A stretch of DNA of 64,000 nucleotides, from the NCBI RefSeq assembly GCF_000720485.1, contig NZ_JOAX01000023.1:62001-126000 (forward strand), read 5' to 3'. The DNA is from Streptomyces ochraceiscleroticus. GTDB lineage: Bacteria; Actinomycetota; Actinomycetes; Streptomycetales; Streptomycetaceae. A program made the position numbers and the translations under genes. Under the pieces are notes generated by a model. That model was given only the letters and a program-made list of their open reading frames with translations. It was not told the origin of the DNA and did not search any database. Below are positions 1-8,152 of this stretch, piece by piece. How positions within the stretch are numbered: position 1 is the first letter of the stretch; every line of letters begins with the position of its first letter.

Positions 1-1160
1 GCGCCGACCATGTTCAGCAGCCACTGGAAGACGGTGTCCGGCCACACGATGCTGAACACCACGGTGAGGAAGCCGAAGGCCGAGCAGAGCAGCACGGCGA
101 AGCGCGGCACGCCGCCGCTGACCCGGCTCAGGAACCGCGGGCCCTGGCCGCGGGAGGTGAGCGAGTACGCCATCCGGGACCCGCCGTAGATGTTCGCGTT
201 CATCGCGGAGAGCAGCGCGACCAGGATGACCACGTTCATGATCTGGCCGGCCGCGGGGATCTTCAGGTAGTCCAGGACCGCGACGTACGGGCCGGCCTTG
301 GCGATCTCCGGCGCGCTCCACGGGATGACCGTCACGATGATCGCCATCGAGCCGACGTAGAAGAGGGCGATGCGCCACATCGCGGTGCGCACCGCGCTCG
401 CCACGCCGCGCACCGGGTCCTTGGACTCGGCGGCCGCGATGGTCACCGTCTCCAGGCCGCCGTACGCGAACACCGAGGCGAGCAGGCCGACCATCAGCCC
501 GTCCGTGCCCTTGGGCAGGAAGCCGCCGTCGCCGGTGAGGTGCGCGGCGCCGGGCGCGTCCGTGCCGGGCAGCAGGCCGAAGATGGCGAGCAGGCCGAGG
601 ATCAGGAAGATGCCGATCGCGGCGACCTTGAGGGCGGCGAACCAGAACTCGAACTCGCCGAAGTTGGCGACCGCGGCGAGGTTGGTGCCGCAGAAGATCA
701 CCATGAAGAGAAGGACCCACATCCACGGCTCGGTGCCGGGGAACCAGCTCACCATGATGCCGGCGGCGCCCAGCGCCTCGGCGGCGACGGCCACGCACAG
801 CAGGGCGGTGAACATCCAGCCCGCGGTGAAGCCGGCCCAGGAGCCGATCGACCGCTCGGCGTGCACGGAGAAGGAGCCGGAGGCGGGGTTGGCCGCGGAC
901 ATCTCGCCCAGCATGCGCATGATCAGCATGACCAGGCAGCCGGACACCGCGTACGCGATGACGATGGAGGGGCCGGCGGCCGCGATACCGGCGCCGGAGC
1001 CGACGAAGAGCCCCGCGCCGATCACGCCGCCCAGCGCGATCATCGAGAGGTGACGCTGCTTGAGCCCGTTGGACAGCGGGGTGCCGCCGTCCGGTCCGGC
1101 GCCCGCGGCCTGGTCGGCCGGCCCGCGCTCGGGCGCAGTGGACGAAGGTGTCCGATTCAT
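1..1160 (-). CDS. Amino acid permease, paralog 1 (partial)
   Basis: An APC-superfamily (AAT-type) transporter of the cytoplasmic membrane, expected to import an amino acid with protons. The frame opens at an ATG at 1160 and runs off the left edge after 386 codons, so the last helices are missing. After a hydrophilic N-terminal tail of about 30 residues comes the first-helix signature GGVIGAGLFVGSG, then MRMLGEMSAANPASGSFS, and later NFGEFEFWFA, all shared with the two paralogs downstream. It lies head-to-tail with the second permease, 195 bases apart, so it may have its own promoter. Substrate cannot be told from sequence. Family assignment is secure; specificity is unknown. Confidence 0.93.
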   Translation of the reverse strand, partial: MNRTPSSTAPERGPADQAAGAGPDGGTPLSNGLKQRHLSMIALGGVIGAGLFVGSGAGIAAAGPSIVIAYAVSGCLVMLIMRMLGEMSAANPASGSFSVHAERSIGSWAGFTAGWMFTALLCVAVAAEALGAAGIMVSWFPGTEPWMWVLLFMVIFCGTNLAAVANFGEFEFWFAALKVAAIGIFLILGLLAIFGLLPGTDAPGAAHLTGDGGFLPKGTDGLMVGLLASVFAYGGLETVTIAAAESKDPVRGVASAVRTAMWRIALFYVGSMAIIVTVIPWSAPEIAKAGPYVAVLDYLKIPAAGQIMNVVILVALLSAMNANIYGGSRMAYSLTSRGQGPRFLSRVSGGVPRFAVLLCSAFGFLTVVFSIVWPDTVFQWLLNMVG

Positions 1161-1208
1161 GGTCGTACCTGTCCCAAAATGTGAGAGCGGAGCTGAGGCA
1201 AATCCATT

Positions 1209-1284
1209 TGAGCCCGCTCAGTGTGAGCGGGGTGTCCGCTCAGGACAACAGTCGTGCGCTTCTTGTTCGATATTCAGACTGAAT
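1209..1284. promoter_or_regulatory. Cluster of inverted repeats upstream of permease 1
   Basis: The spacer between permease 2 and permease 1 holds three small dyads: TGAGC-CC-GCTCA at 1209-1220, TGAGCGG-N5-CCGCTCA at 1224-1242, and ATTCAG-A-CTGAAT at 1272-1284. They sit 50 to 125 bases upstream of the minus-strand start at 1160, where regulator sites would be expected. No matching regulator is encoded beside them. Function is inferred. Confidence 0.4.
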
Positions 1285-1355
1285 CGTGACCGACCGCGCT
1301 CGACGCGTGATCGACAGCGACGGAGGGTGACCGGCGTCTCACCCGCGGGCGTCGG

Positions 1356-2783
1356 TCACGCCGCTGCCCGGCGCCGGTCCCGCACCTCGCGCGCGCCCGC
1401 GATCAGCAGTACCAGCGCGGTCGCCCCGGCCGACCACAGCAGCTGCGGGCGGGCCGTCGCGTCGGTCAGCATCAGCACGATCACGGCCGTCATGCCGGCC
1501 AGCGCCACCCAGGTCAGCCACGGGAAACCCCACATACGGAGCGTGAGCTTCGCGGGCGCCTCGCGCTCCAGCCGACGGCGCAGCCGAAGCTGCGAGACGG
1601 CGATCAGGCCCCAGACGAAGAGCAGTACCGCACCGACCGCGTTGAGCAAGTACAGGAAGACCGAATCCGGCCACTTCAGATTGAGCAGGACCGAGATGAA
1701 GCCGAAGGCGACCGAGGCCAGCACGGCCCGGCGCGGCACTCCGCCGCCCGACACCTTCAGCAGCCCGCGCGGCGCCTCGCCCCGCTCGGCCAGCGAGAAC
1801 ACCATCCGCGAGGAGCCGTAGAGGTTGGCGTTCAGCGCGGACAGCAGCGCCACGAAGACCACCACGTTCATGATCTGGCCCGCGCCCGGCACCCCCAGCC
1901 GGTCCAGCACCGCCACGTACGGGCTCTTGCCCGGCTCGATCGAGGACCAGGGGAGCAGGGTGACGATGACCAGCATCGAGCCGACGTAGAAGAACAGGAT
2001 CCGCCAGACCGCGCTGCGCACCGCGCGCCCCACCGCGCGCGCCGGGTCGTCGGACTCGGCCGCCGCGATCGTCACGACCTCCAGGCCGCCGAACGCGAAC
2101 ACCACGGCCAGCACCCCGGAGACCACCCCGGACCAGCCGTTGGGCAGGAAACCGCCGTCACCGGTGAGGTGCGCCAGGCCCACCGGGTCACCGTCGTACG
2201 TACCGGAGGACGGCAGTACCCCGAAGATCGCCAGCAGTCCCAGGACGAGGAAGAGCACGATCGCGCCGACCTTGAGCGTGGCGAACCAGAACTCGAACTC
2301 GCCGAAGTTGCGGACCGCGGCGAGGTTGGCGCCCGTGAAGAAGAGCATGAAGATCAGCACCCAGCCCCACTGCGGGACCGCCGGCACCCAGCCGTTGGCG
2401 ATCTGTGCCGCGCCGGTCGCCTCGACGGCGAGCACGACCACGAGCATGAACCAGTACAGCCAGCCCACGCTGAACCCCGCCCAGCGGCCCAGCGCCCGCT
2501 CCGCGTGCACCGAGAACGCGCCCGAGGCGGGCATCGCCGAGGACATCTCGCCCAGCATCCGCATGATCAGCATCGCCAGCGCGCCCGCGATCAGATACGA
2601 GAGCGCGATGCCGGGACCCGCCACCTTGATGCCGGCGCCGGAGCCCACGAACAGGCCCGCGCCGATCACGCCGCCCAGGCCCAGCATCGTCAGATGACGC
2701 TGTTTCAGTCCGCCGGACAGGGGTTCGCCGCTGTCCGCGCCACCGGTCGGGCCGGTGCCGGAGGTGGTCGGTGCGTCGTGCAT
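1356..2783 (-). CDS. Amino acid permease, paralog 2
   Basis: A complete 475-residue APC-superfamily amino acid permease, expected to have twelve membrane helices and to take up an amino acid in symport with protons. It carries the same family marks as its neighbours: LKQRHLTMLGLGGVIGAG at the entrance to the first helix, MRMLGEMSSAMPASGAFS in helix 3 and NFGEFEFWFATLKVGA in helix 5. It starts at an ATG at 2783 and ends in an Arg-rich cytoplasmic tail. It is the upstream gene of a tandem pair with permease 1. The substrate is not evident. Confidence 0.95.
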   Translation of the reverse strand: MHDAPTTSGTGPTGGADSGEPLSGGLKQRHLTMLGLGGVIGAGLFVGSGAGIKVAGPGIALSYLIAGALAMLIMRMLGEMSSAMPASGAFSVHAERALGRWAGFSVGWLYWFMLVVVLAVEATGAAQIANGWVPAVPQWGWVLIFMLFFTGANLAAVRNFGEFEFWFATLKVGAIVLFLVLGLLAIFGVLPSSGTYDGDPVGLAHLTGDGGFLPNGWSGVVSGVLAVVFAFGGLEVVTIAAAESDDPARAVGRAVRSAVWRILFFYVGSMLVIVTLLPWSSIEPGKSPYVAVLDRLGVPGAGQIMNVVVFVALLSALNANLYGSSRMVFSLAERGEAPRGLLKVSGGGVPRRAVLASVAFGFISVLLNLKWPDSVFLYLLNAVGAVLLFVWGLIAVSQLRLRRRLEREAPAKLTLRMWGFPWLTWVALAGMTAVIVLMLTDATARPQLLWSAGATALVLLIAGAREVRDRRRAAA

Positions 2784-3016
2784 TCGCTCGTACTCTCACA
2801 GGAGACGTTGGGGGGACTCCACAGTGTCCCCGGCCGGGCAGCACTAGCACAAAATGCCCGCACGGTCGGCCGGTCGGCCGTGACGAGCATCACGTGACCT
2901 GGAGAAACGGCCAATCGGCCGGTCCCCGGGCGGACGTGGGAGAAGTGCGGAAGCCGCCAAGTGCGGTGTGACGCGTTTGTCGCCGTCGCACGATGATCAG
3001 TGGGCCGCCGCTGGTC

Positions 3017-3048
3017 TAGATTCAAAGCGCTGTTCGAAGCATGCTTCG
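3017..3048 (+). promoter_or_regulatory. bioY promoter box and 14-bp palindrome
   Basis: TAGATT at 3017-3022 fits an actinobacterial -10 box and would start a transcript near 3029. Directly after it is a perfect 14-base palindrome, CGAAGCATGCTTCG, at 3035-3048, in the expected 5' leader of bioY. This is a natural operator position for a biotin-responsive repressor, but the regulator is not identified. The rest of the 301-base spacer (2784-3084) holds only a GGTCGGCC direct repeat near 2867-2880 on the permease 2 side. Confidence 0.4.
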
Positions 3049-3084
3049 CACTGGTCCTGTTGTCTCTCACCCCGGGGAGTCCCG

Positions 3085-3684
3085 ATGAGCCTTGCCGCCG
3101 CCTCCAGCCGCCCGGGCGCGGTCCTCGCCGACCTGCTGCCCGCCGCCACCGCTCCGCGCGCCCGCGTCCGTGACGCCGCGCTGGTGCTCGGCGGTGCCGC
3201 GCTCACCGGCGTCGCCGCCCAGATCGCCGTGCCGGTGCCGGGCTCGCCGGTGCCGGTGACCGCCCAGACCTTCGCCGCGCTGCTTGTCGGCGCCTCGCTC
3301 GGCGCCGGCCGCGGCTTCCTTTCGCTCGCGCTGTACGCGCTGGTCGGCATGGCCGGTGTGCCGTGGTTCGCCGGTGCCCAGGCCGGTGCGGGCGGTGCGT
3401 CCTTCGGGTACGTCCTCGGCATGCTGCTGGCCGCGACCGTGGTGGGCGCGCTGGCCCGGCGCGGCGGGGACCGCGGGGTGCTGCGCACCGCCGGCACGAT
3501 GCTGGTCGGCGAGGCGCTGATCTACGCGATCGGCGTGCCGTACCTGGCGATGGCCACCGGCATGTCGCTGGGGGAGGCCGTCGCGGCCGGGCTGGTGCCG
3601 TTCCTGATCGGGGACGCGGTGAAGGCGGTGCTCGCCATGGGTGCGCTTCCGACGGCCTGGAAGCTGGTCGGGCGGCGCGGCTGA
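3085..3684 (+). CDS. bioY: Biotin transporter BioY
   Basis: BioY is the substrate-binding membrane component of an energy-coupling-factor biotin transporter; in some bacteria it works alone. The 199-residue product has the usual BioY size, a short cytoplasmic start, then about six hydrophobic helices. The conserved PVPVTAQTFAALLVGASLG region near residues 50-68 and YALVGMAGVPWFAGAQAG near 80-97 are typical of the family. The ATG at 3085 is chosen over upstream in-frame codons because GGGGAG lies five bases before it. No ATPase or BioN gene is adjacent, so it either uses a shared ECF module or acts alone. A strong bidirectional hairpin follows. Confidence 0.93.
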   Translation: MSLAAASSRPGAVLADLLPAATAPRARVRDAALVLGGAALTGVAAQIAVPVPGSPVPVTAQTFAALLVGASLGAGRGFLSLALYALVGMAGVPWFAGAQAGAGGASFGYVLGMLLAATVVGALARRGGDRGVLRTAGTMLVGEALIYAIGVPYLAMATGMSLGEAVAAGLVPFLIGDAVKAVLAMGALPTAWKLVGRRG

Positions 3685-3702
3685 GCGCTTTCGCGTACGC
3701 GA

Positions 3703-3736
3703 CGGGCCCCGCACCCCTCTGGGGGTGCGGGGCCCG
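3703..3736. terminator. Bidirectional terminator between bioY and permease 3
   Basis: A perfect 15-base-pair GC-rich stem: arms 3703-3717 and 3722-3736 with loop TCTG. It lies between convergent genes (bioY stops at 3684, permease 3 stops at 3753), so it probably serves both. There is no U-tract, as is usual in Streptomyces. Confidence 0.85.
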
Positions 3737-3752
3737 TGTGGTGTCCGGGGCG

Positions 3753-5174
3753 TCAGGCGCGGGCGCGGCGGCGGTCGCGGAGGACGCCTGCCAACAGGAC
3801 CAGTGCGCCGACGAGTACGGACATGATCATCTGCTGGCGGCCCTCGGGGTTGTAGAACATGTAGCCCACGACGAAGACGATCAGGGCGATCGTCGCGTAC
3901 GTGAGGTACGGGTACGCCCACATCCGTACGGTCAGCCGCTCCGGCATGTCGCGCTCGATCCGCCGGCGCATCCGGAGCTGCGAGAAGCAGATGACCAGCC
4001 AGACGAAGAGGGCGACCGCGCCGGAGGAGTTCAGCAGGAACTGGAAGACGGTGTCCTGCGCGACGTAGTTGAAGATCGTCGCGACGAACCCGAAGGCGAC
4101 CGACGCCCAGATGGCGACCGACGGGACGCCGCCCTTGTTGACGCGCGTGAAGGACTTCGGCGCGTCACCCCGCTCGCCGAGCGAGAAGGCCATCCGGGAG
4201 GCCGTGTAGAGGCCGGAGTTCAGGCAGGACAGCACGGCCGTCAGCACGACCACGTCCATGACCGTGCCCGCGTACGGAATGTCCAGCGACTGCAGGACGG
4301 CGACGTACGGGCTCTTCTCAACGGCCTTGTCGTTCCACGGCAGCAGCGTGACGATCACCGCGATCGAGCCGAGGTAGAAGATCGCGATGCGCCAGATGAC
4401 GCTGTTGGTGGCCTTGCGGACCGCCTGCACCGGGTTGGGCGACTCGCTGGCCGCGAGGGTGACGATCTCGCTGCCCATGAAGGAGAAGACGACCAGCAGC
4501 ATTCCGGAGAGGATCGCGCCCGGCCCGTGCGGCAGGAAGCCGCCGTGTCCGGTGAGGTTGGCCATGCCCACGGCCTCGTCGCCCGGCGGCAGCCCGAAGA
4601 CGGCCAGCGCGCCCGCCACGATGAAGATCACGATCGCGGCGACCTTGATGCCGGCGAACCAGAACTCGAACTCGCCGAAGGAGCCGACGGATATCAGGTT
4701 CGTACCGGTCAGCACGATCATCACCAGCAGGGCCCAGGCCCACTGCGGGACGGCCGGGACCCAGTCGGTGAGGATCGCGGCCGCGGCGGTCGCCTCGACG
4801 GCCAGCACGACCGACCAGAAGAACCAGTACAGCCAGCCGATGGTGAAGCCCGCCCAGCGGCCCAGCGCCTGGTCGGCGTAGGCGGAGAAGGAGCCGGAGG
4901 TGGGGGAGGCGGCGGCCATCTCGCCGAGCATCCGCATCACGAGGACGACCAGCAGGCCGGTCAGCGCGTACGAGAGGAGGATGCCGGGCCCGGCGGCCGC
5001 GATGCCGGCGCCGGAGCCGACGAAGAGGCCGGCGCCGATCACCCCGCCGATGGCGATCATCGACAGATGGCGGTTCTTGAGCCCTGCCTGCAGGCCCTCC
5101 GACGACCGGCCGTCGGCGGGGTCACCGGTGGCCGGCTTGGCGGTCGTGGTCGGCGGGTGCGCGCCCATGTGCAC
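3753..5174 (-). CDS. Amino acid permease, paralog 3
   Basis: A complete 473-residue APC-superfamily amino acid permease with about twelve membrane helices. It has LKNRHLSMIAIGGVIGAG at the first helix, MRMLGEMAAASPTSGSFS in helix 3 and SFGEFEFWFAGIKVAA in helix 5. It begins at an ATG at 5174 and is read away from rpiB. It is closely related to the two permeases to the left, so the three probably arose by duplication; a different substrate for each is likely but not shown. An inverted repeat at 5278-5290 lies in the shared upstream region. Confidence 0.95.
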   Translation of the reverse strand: MHMGAHPPTTTAKPATGDPADGRSSEGLQAGLKNRHLSMIAIGGVIGAGLFVGSGAGIAAAGPGILLSYALTGLLVVLVMRMLGEMAAASPTSGSFSAYADQALGRWAGFTIGWLYWFFWSVVLAVEATAAAAILTDWVPAVPQWAWALLVMIVLTGTNLISVGSFGEFEFWFAGIKVAAIVIFIVAGALAVFGLPPGDEAVGMANLTGHGGFLPHGPGAILSGMLLVVFSFMGSEIVTLAASESPNPVQAVRKATNSVIWRIAIFYLGSIAVIVTLLPWNDKAVEKSPYVAVLQSLDIPYAGTVMDVVVLTAVLSCLNSGLYTASRMAFSLGERGDAPKSFTRVNKGGVPSVAIWASVAFGFVATIFNYVAQDTVFQFLLNSSGAVALFVWLVICFSQLRMRRRIERDMPERLTVRMWAYPYLTYATIALIVFVVGYMFYNPEGRQQMIMSVLVGALVLLAGVLRDRRRARA

Positions 5175-5277
5175 CGTCCTTGTAATGGTTCATGGATATG
5201 TCGAGCCCCTGGATGAGATCTTCGGGAGCCCGTCGAGGGGAAGAGCTGAATCCGGATCGTTAACGTCTTCGTGTGTT

Positions 5278-5297
5278 TGTACGACGTACACATGTAC
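5278..5297. promoter_or_regulatory. TGTAC inverted repeat between permease 3 and rpiB
   Basis: TGTAC-GAC-GTACA at 5278-5290 is a 13-base dyad, and a further TGTAC follows at 5293-5297. It lies in the divergent spacer, about 105 bases upstream of permease 3 and 95 bases upstream of rpiB, in an unusually AT-rich patch. A regulator site is likely by position only. Confidence 0.4.
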
Positions 5298-5383
5298 GAG
5301 ACGTAACGCCGGAGTTTCGTCACGCGGACTCATAGGGAGACCCAACGGCGGCTACCCGGACCCCGCCGTGTCACACTCGTCGC

Positions 5384-5872
5384 ATGCGCGTGTACCTCGG
5401 CTCCGATCATGCCGGTTTCGAACTGAAGAACCACCTCGTCGAGTGGCTGAAGGCCCATGGCCACGAGCCCGTCGACTGTGGTCCGCACATCTACGACGCC
5501 CAGGACGACTACCCGCCGTTCTGCCTCCGGGCCGCGGAGAAGACCGCCGCCGACCCGGAAGCGCTCGGCGTCGTGATCGGCGGCTCTGGCAACGGCGAGC
5601 AGATCGCCGCCAACAAGGTCAAGGGCGTGCGGGCCGTGCTGGCCTGGAGCGAGGAGACCGCCAAGCTCGGGCGTGAGCACAACAACGCCAACGTGATCTC
5701 CGTCGGCGGGCGGATGCACACCCAGGACGAGGCCACCAAGTTCGTCGAGGCGTTCCTCGCCACGCCGTACAGCAACGAGGAGCGGCACACCCGCCGCATC
5801 GACATGCTCTCCGCGTACGAGACCACCGGCGAGCTGCCCGCGATCCCGGCGCACCACCCGCAGCAGGACTGA
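5384..5872 (+). CDS. rpiB: Ribose-5-phosphate isomerase B
   Basis: Interconverts ribose 5-phosphate and ribulose 5-phosphate in the pentose phosphate pathway. The 162-residue product begins with the family signature YLGSDHAGFELK. The active-site loop reads GGSGNGEQIAANK (residues 66-78) with Gly where many RpiB enzymes have Cys; this is the actinobacterial type, in which a Glu (here E72) is thought to act as the base, as in the Mycobacterium enzyme. Its ATG follows CACACT by six bases, so the mRNA may be leaderless. The stop is seven bases from the DNA glycosylase gene, so the two are probably co-transcribed. Confidence 0.95.
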   Translation: MRVYLGSDHAGFELKNHLVEWLKAHGHEPVDCGPHIYDAQDDYPPFCLRAAEKTAADPEALGVVIGGSGNGEQIAANKVKGVRAVLAWSEETAKLGREHNNANVISVGGRMHTQDEATKFVEAFLATPYSNEERHTRRIDMLSAYETTGELPAIPAHHPQQD

Positions 5873-5879
5873 TCGCACG

Positions 5880-6689
5880 ATGCCCGAGGGGCACACGATC
5901 CACCGGCTGGCCGCCGACCACTTCGAGAGGTTCGGCGGCCGGGCCGTGCGTGCGGCCAGCCCGCAGGGGAAGTTCGCCGACGGCGCCGCGCTGGTCGACG
6001 GGCAGGTCCTGGAGGCCGCCGAGGCGCACGGCAAGCACCTCTTCCTCGGCTTCGCCGCGACCGGCTGGGTCCACATCCACCTCGGGCTCTTCGGCAAGCT
6101 CGGCTTCGGTACGACGCCGGCGCCGCCGCCCACCGACACGGTGCGGCTGCGGCTGCTGAACGAGCGGCACTACGCCGATCTGCGCGGACCCACGGCCTGT
6201 GCGCTGGTCACCGACGCCGACAAGCAGGCGATACACGACCGGCTCGGCCCCGACCCGCTGCGCGCCGACGACGACGGGGAGCGGGCCTGGCGGCGCATCT
6301 CCCGCAGCCGTACGTCGGTGGCCGCGCTGCTGATGGACCAGAAGATCATCGCCGGCGTCGGCAACGTCTACCGCGCCGAGGTCCTCTTCCGGCACGGAAT
6401 CGACCCGTACCGCCTAGGCCGCGATCTGACGCGCTCCGAATGGGACGCGATCTGGTCGGACTTGGTCGTCCTCATGCGCGAGGGCGTCCGCAACAACCGC
6501 ATCGACACGGTGCGGCCGGAACACGAGCCCGAGGCCATGGGCCGCCCGCCGCGCGTCGACGACCACGGCGGCGAGGTGTACGTCTACCGCCGCGCCGCGC
6601 AGCCGTGCCATCTCTGCGGCACGGATGTCCGCACGGCGGAGCTGGCGGCCCGGAACCTGTTCTGGTGTCCCGGCTGCCAGACGCGCTGA
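5880..6689 (+). CDS. Fpg/Nei-family DNA glycosylase/AP lyase
   Basis: A base-excision-repair enzyme that removes oxidised bases and cuts the abasic site. The 269-residue protein starts MPEGHTIHRLA, giving the catalytic N-terminal Pro2 and Glu3; a Lys in AHGKHLF near residue 57 matches the conserved beta-turn lysine. The helix-two-turn-helix Asn is present in AGVGNVYRAEVLF near residue 160. The C-terminus has a zinc finger with CHLC and CPGC pairs. The MPEGHT start suggests the Nei side of the family rather than Fpg (MPELPEVE). It follows rpiB closely. Exact lesion preference cannot be given. Confidence 0.92.
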   Translation: MPEGHTIHRLAADHFERFGGRAVRAASPQGKFADGAALVDGQVLEAAEAHGKHLFLGFAATGWVHIHLGLFGKLGFGTTPAPPPTDTVRLRLLNERHYADLRGPTACALVTDADKQAIHDRLGPDPLRADDDGERAWRRISRSRTSVAALLMDQKIIAGVGNVYRAEVLFRHGIDPYRLGRDLTRSEWDAIWSDLVVLMREGVRNNRIDTVRPEHEPEAMGRPPRVDDHGGEVYVYRRAAQPCHLCGTDVRTAELAARNLFWCPGCQTR

Positions 6690-6726
6690 CGCGCCCGTCC
6701 GTCCGCTCCCGGCTGCGGGAGTCGTG

Positions 6727-6780
6727 CACGGGGCTCTGCCCCGGACCCCGGTCCTCAATCGCCGGACGGGCTTGATTTTG
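6727..6780 (+). repeat. Streptomyces-type intergenic repeat (CTCAATCGCCGGACGGGCT type)
   Basis: The sequence runs from ACGGGGCTCTGCCCCGGACC to CTCAATCGCCGGACGGGCTT and then GATTTT. I recognise this as a short repeat found in many copies between genes in Streptomyces genomes; that is recollection. It contains a small dyad GGGGCTCTGCCCC and lies between two convergent genes, where it may help end transcription. Confidence 0.6.
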
Positions 6781-6795
6781 GCGGGTGCGAGCTCC

Positions 6796-8025
6796 TCAGA
6801 ACCCGTGCGGCAGCCACGGCGCCACATCGGAGCCGAAGGCTCCGGACGTCTCCGCCAGCGCCCCCGGGCGCAGCTCGCGGACCCGGCCCGCCGCCGCCAG
6901 GGCGCTGAGCCGCGTATCACCCAGATACGCCGCACCCAACTCCCGTACGGACAGCGCCAGATCCGCCGCGTCCGTCGTCCGCTCGCAGGACGCCCCCTTC
7001 GCGTCGCCGGTCAGCCGCCACCGCCCCTGGTTCCACGGGCAGAACGTGTCCTCGACGTCCAGGACGACGTCGACCGGCGCCGCGTACGTGCGCCCCGCGA
7101 GCGCGGCGCCCACCTCCACCGGGCGGAGGAACAGCCCGTCCCGCACCCGCACCTCGCACCGCCGCAGGTCGGAGACCATCTGCAGCAACGGCTCGTCGAC
7201 CGGGCGGTTGTGGCTGACCAGGGCGGACGTCAGGTCGATGTCGAGCAGATAGCGCCACAGCGCCGCGCGCACGACCGGGTCCAGCGCCTCGATGTCGCGC
7301 AGCTTGACCGTGCCGTCCGGGCCGCGCGGGCTCCACTCCGCCTTGACCGCGTACCGCGCGTACCCGCGCACCTCGCCGGCCACCTCCGCCAGCACGCACA
7401 GCAGTTCCCCCGTGCCCTCCCGGTCGGCGGGCGGGTCCAGCAGCGGCAGCCGCTCCCAGCCGGGCTGCCGGGCGAGCATCCCGGGGCGCTCGGCGGCCAC
7501 CGCCGCGTACACCCGCTCGCAGTCGGCCACCGCCTCGGCGAGCGGTACGAGCCGCAGCCGTACGCCGTCCGTGCCGTCCGGGAGCGTCAGTGCGACCCGT
7601 TTCGTCTCCACCCGCAGCGCGGCCTGGCGGGTGGCCATGCCGTATCCGAACCGGCCGTAGATCACCGGTTCGGACGCGGTCAGTACGGCGAGCGGCTCCT
7701 CCCGGCGGCGTACGTCGGCGAGCTGCTGCCGCATCATCTCCGTCAGCAGCCCCCGCCGCCGGTGCGTCGGCTGCACGCTGACCATCGTGACGCCGGCCGC
7801 GGGCAACTGCGCACCGCCCGGCACGGTCATCCGGAAGGAGAACGCGCCCGCCGTGCCCACCACTTCGGACCCGTCCCACACCCCGATCGACCGGTCCACC
7901 TCGGTGAGGTCCCGGTACAGCGCGCGCTCCTCGGGAGCCTCGGGCGTGCCCCCGAAGGCGCGCTCCAACTTGCCGTACCAGCCGTCCCATTCGGCCGCGC
8001 GCAGCGTCCGTAGCTGTGTCGTCAT
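6796..8025 (-). CDS. Eis-like GNAT N-acetyltransferase
   Basis: A 409-residue acetyl-CoA-dependent acetyltransferase of the Eis type: N-terminal GNAT domain, second GNAT-like domain and a C-terminal sterol-carrier-like domain. The acetyl-CoA loop is visible as VQPTHRRRGLLTEMM near residues 84-98, and the protein ends in Phe, as in Mycobacterium Eis where the terminal carboxylate takes part in catalysis. Eis enzymes acetylate amines, including aminoglycosides and peptides; the substrate here is unknown. I use the ATG at 8025 because the encoded protein then has normal family length; upstream codons would add about 70 non-conserved residues. The spacer before it is a divergent promoter region shared with the phosphatase gene. 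Confidence 0.88.
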   Translation of the reverse strand: MTTQLRTLRAAEWDGWYGKLERAFGGTPEAPEERALYRDLTEVDRSIGVWDGSEVVGTAGAFSFRMTVPGGAQLPAAGVTMVSVQPTHRRRGLLTEMMRQQLADVRRREEPLAVLTASEPVIYGRFGYGMATRQAALRVETKRVALTLPDGTDGVRLRLVPLAEAVADCERVYAAVAAERPGMLARQPGWERLPLLDPPADREGTGELLCVLAEVAGEVRGYARYAVKAEWSPRGPDGTVKLRDIEALDPVVRAALWRYLLDIDLTSALVSHNRPVDEPLLQMVSDLRRCEVRVRDGLFLRPVEVGAALAGRTYAAPVDVVLDVEDTFCPWNQGRWRLTGDAKGASCERTTDAADLALSVRELGAAYLGDTRLSALAAAGRVRELRPGALAETSGAFGSDVAPWLPHGF

Positions 8026-8152
8026 ACGCCATGCGTAGCAGGCGGCGACTCGCGGACGCGACTGGATTTCGAACACATTTTCCTGGCAATTGCCCTCGGC
8101 GGGGTGCCGCGAATCGACGCGCCGCCAAAGGGGTGGATATGGTCTCGGGGCA

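Noticed and set aside
3363..5216. 617-codon plus-strand frame across bioY and permease 3
   Set aside because: It crosses a strong terminator and is antisense to permease 3; His/Asp/Arg-rich composition is typical of shadow frames.
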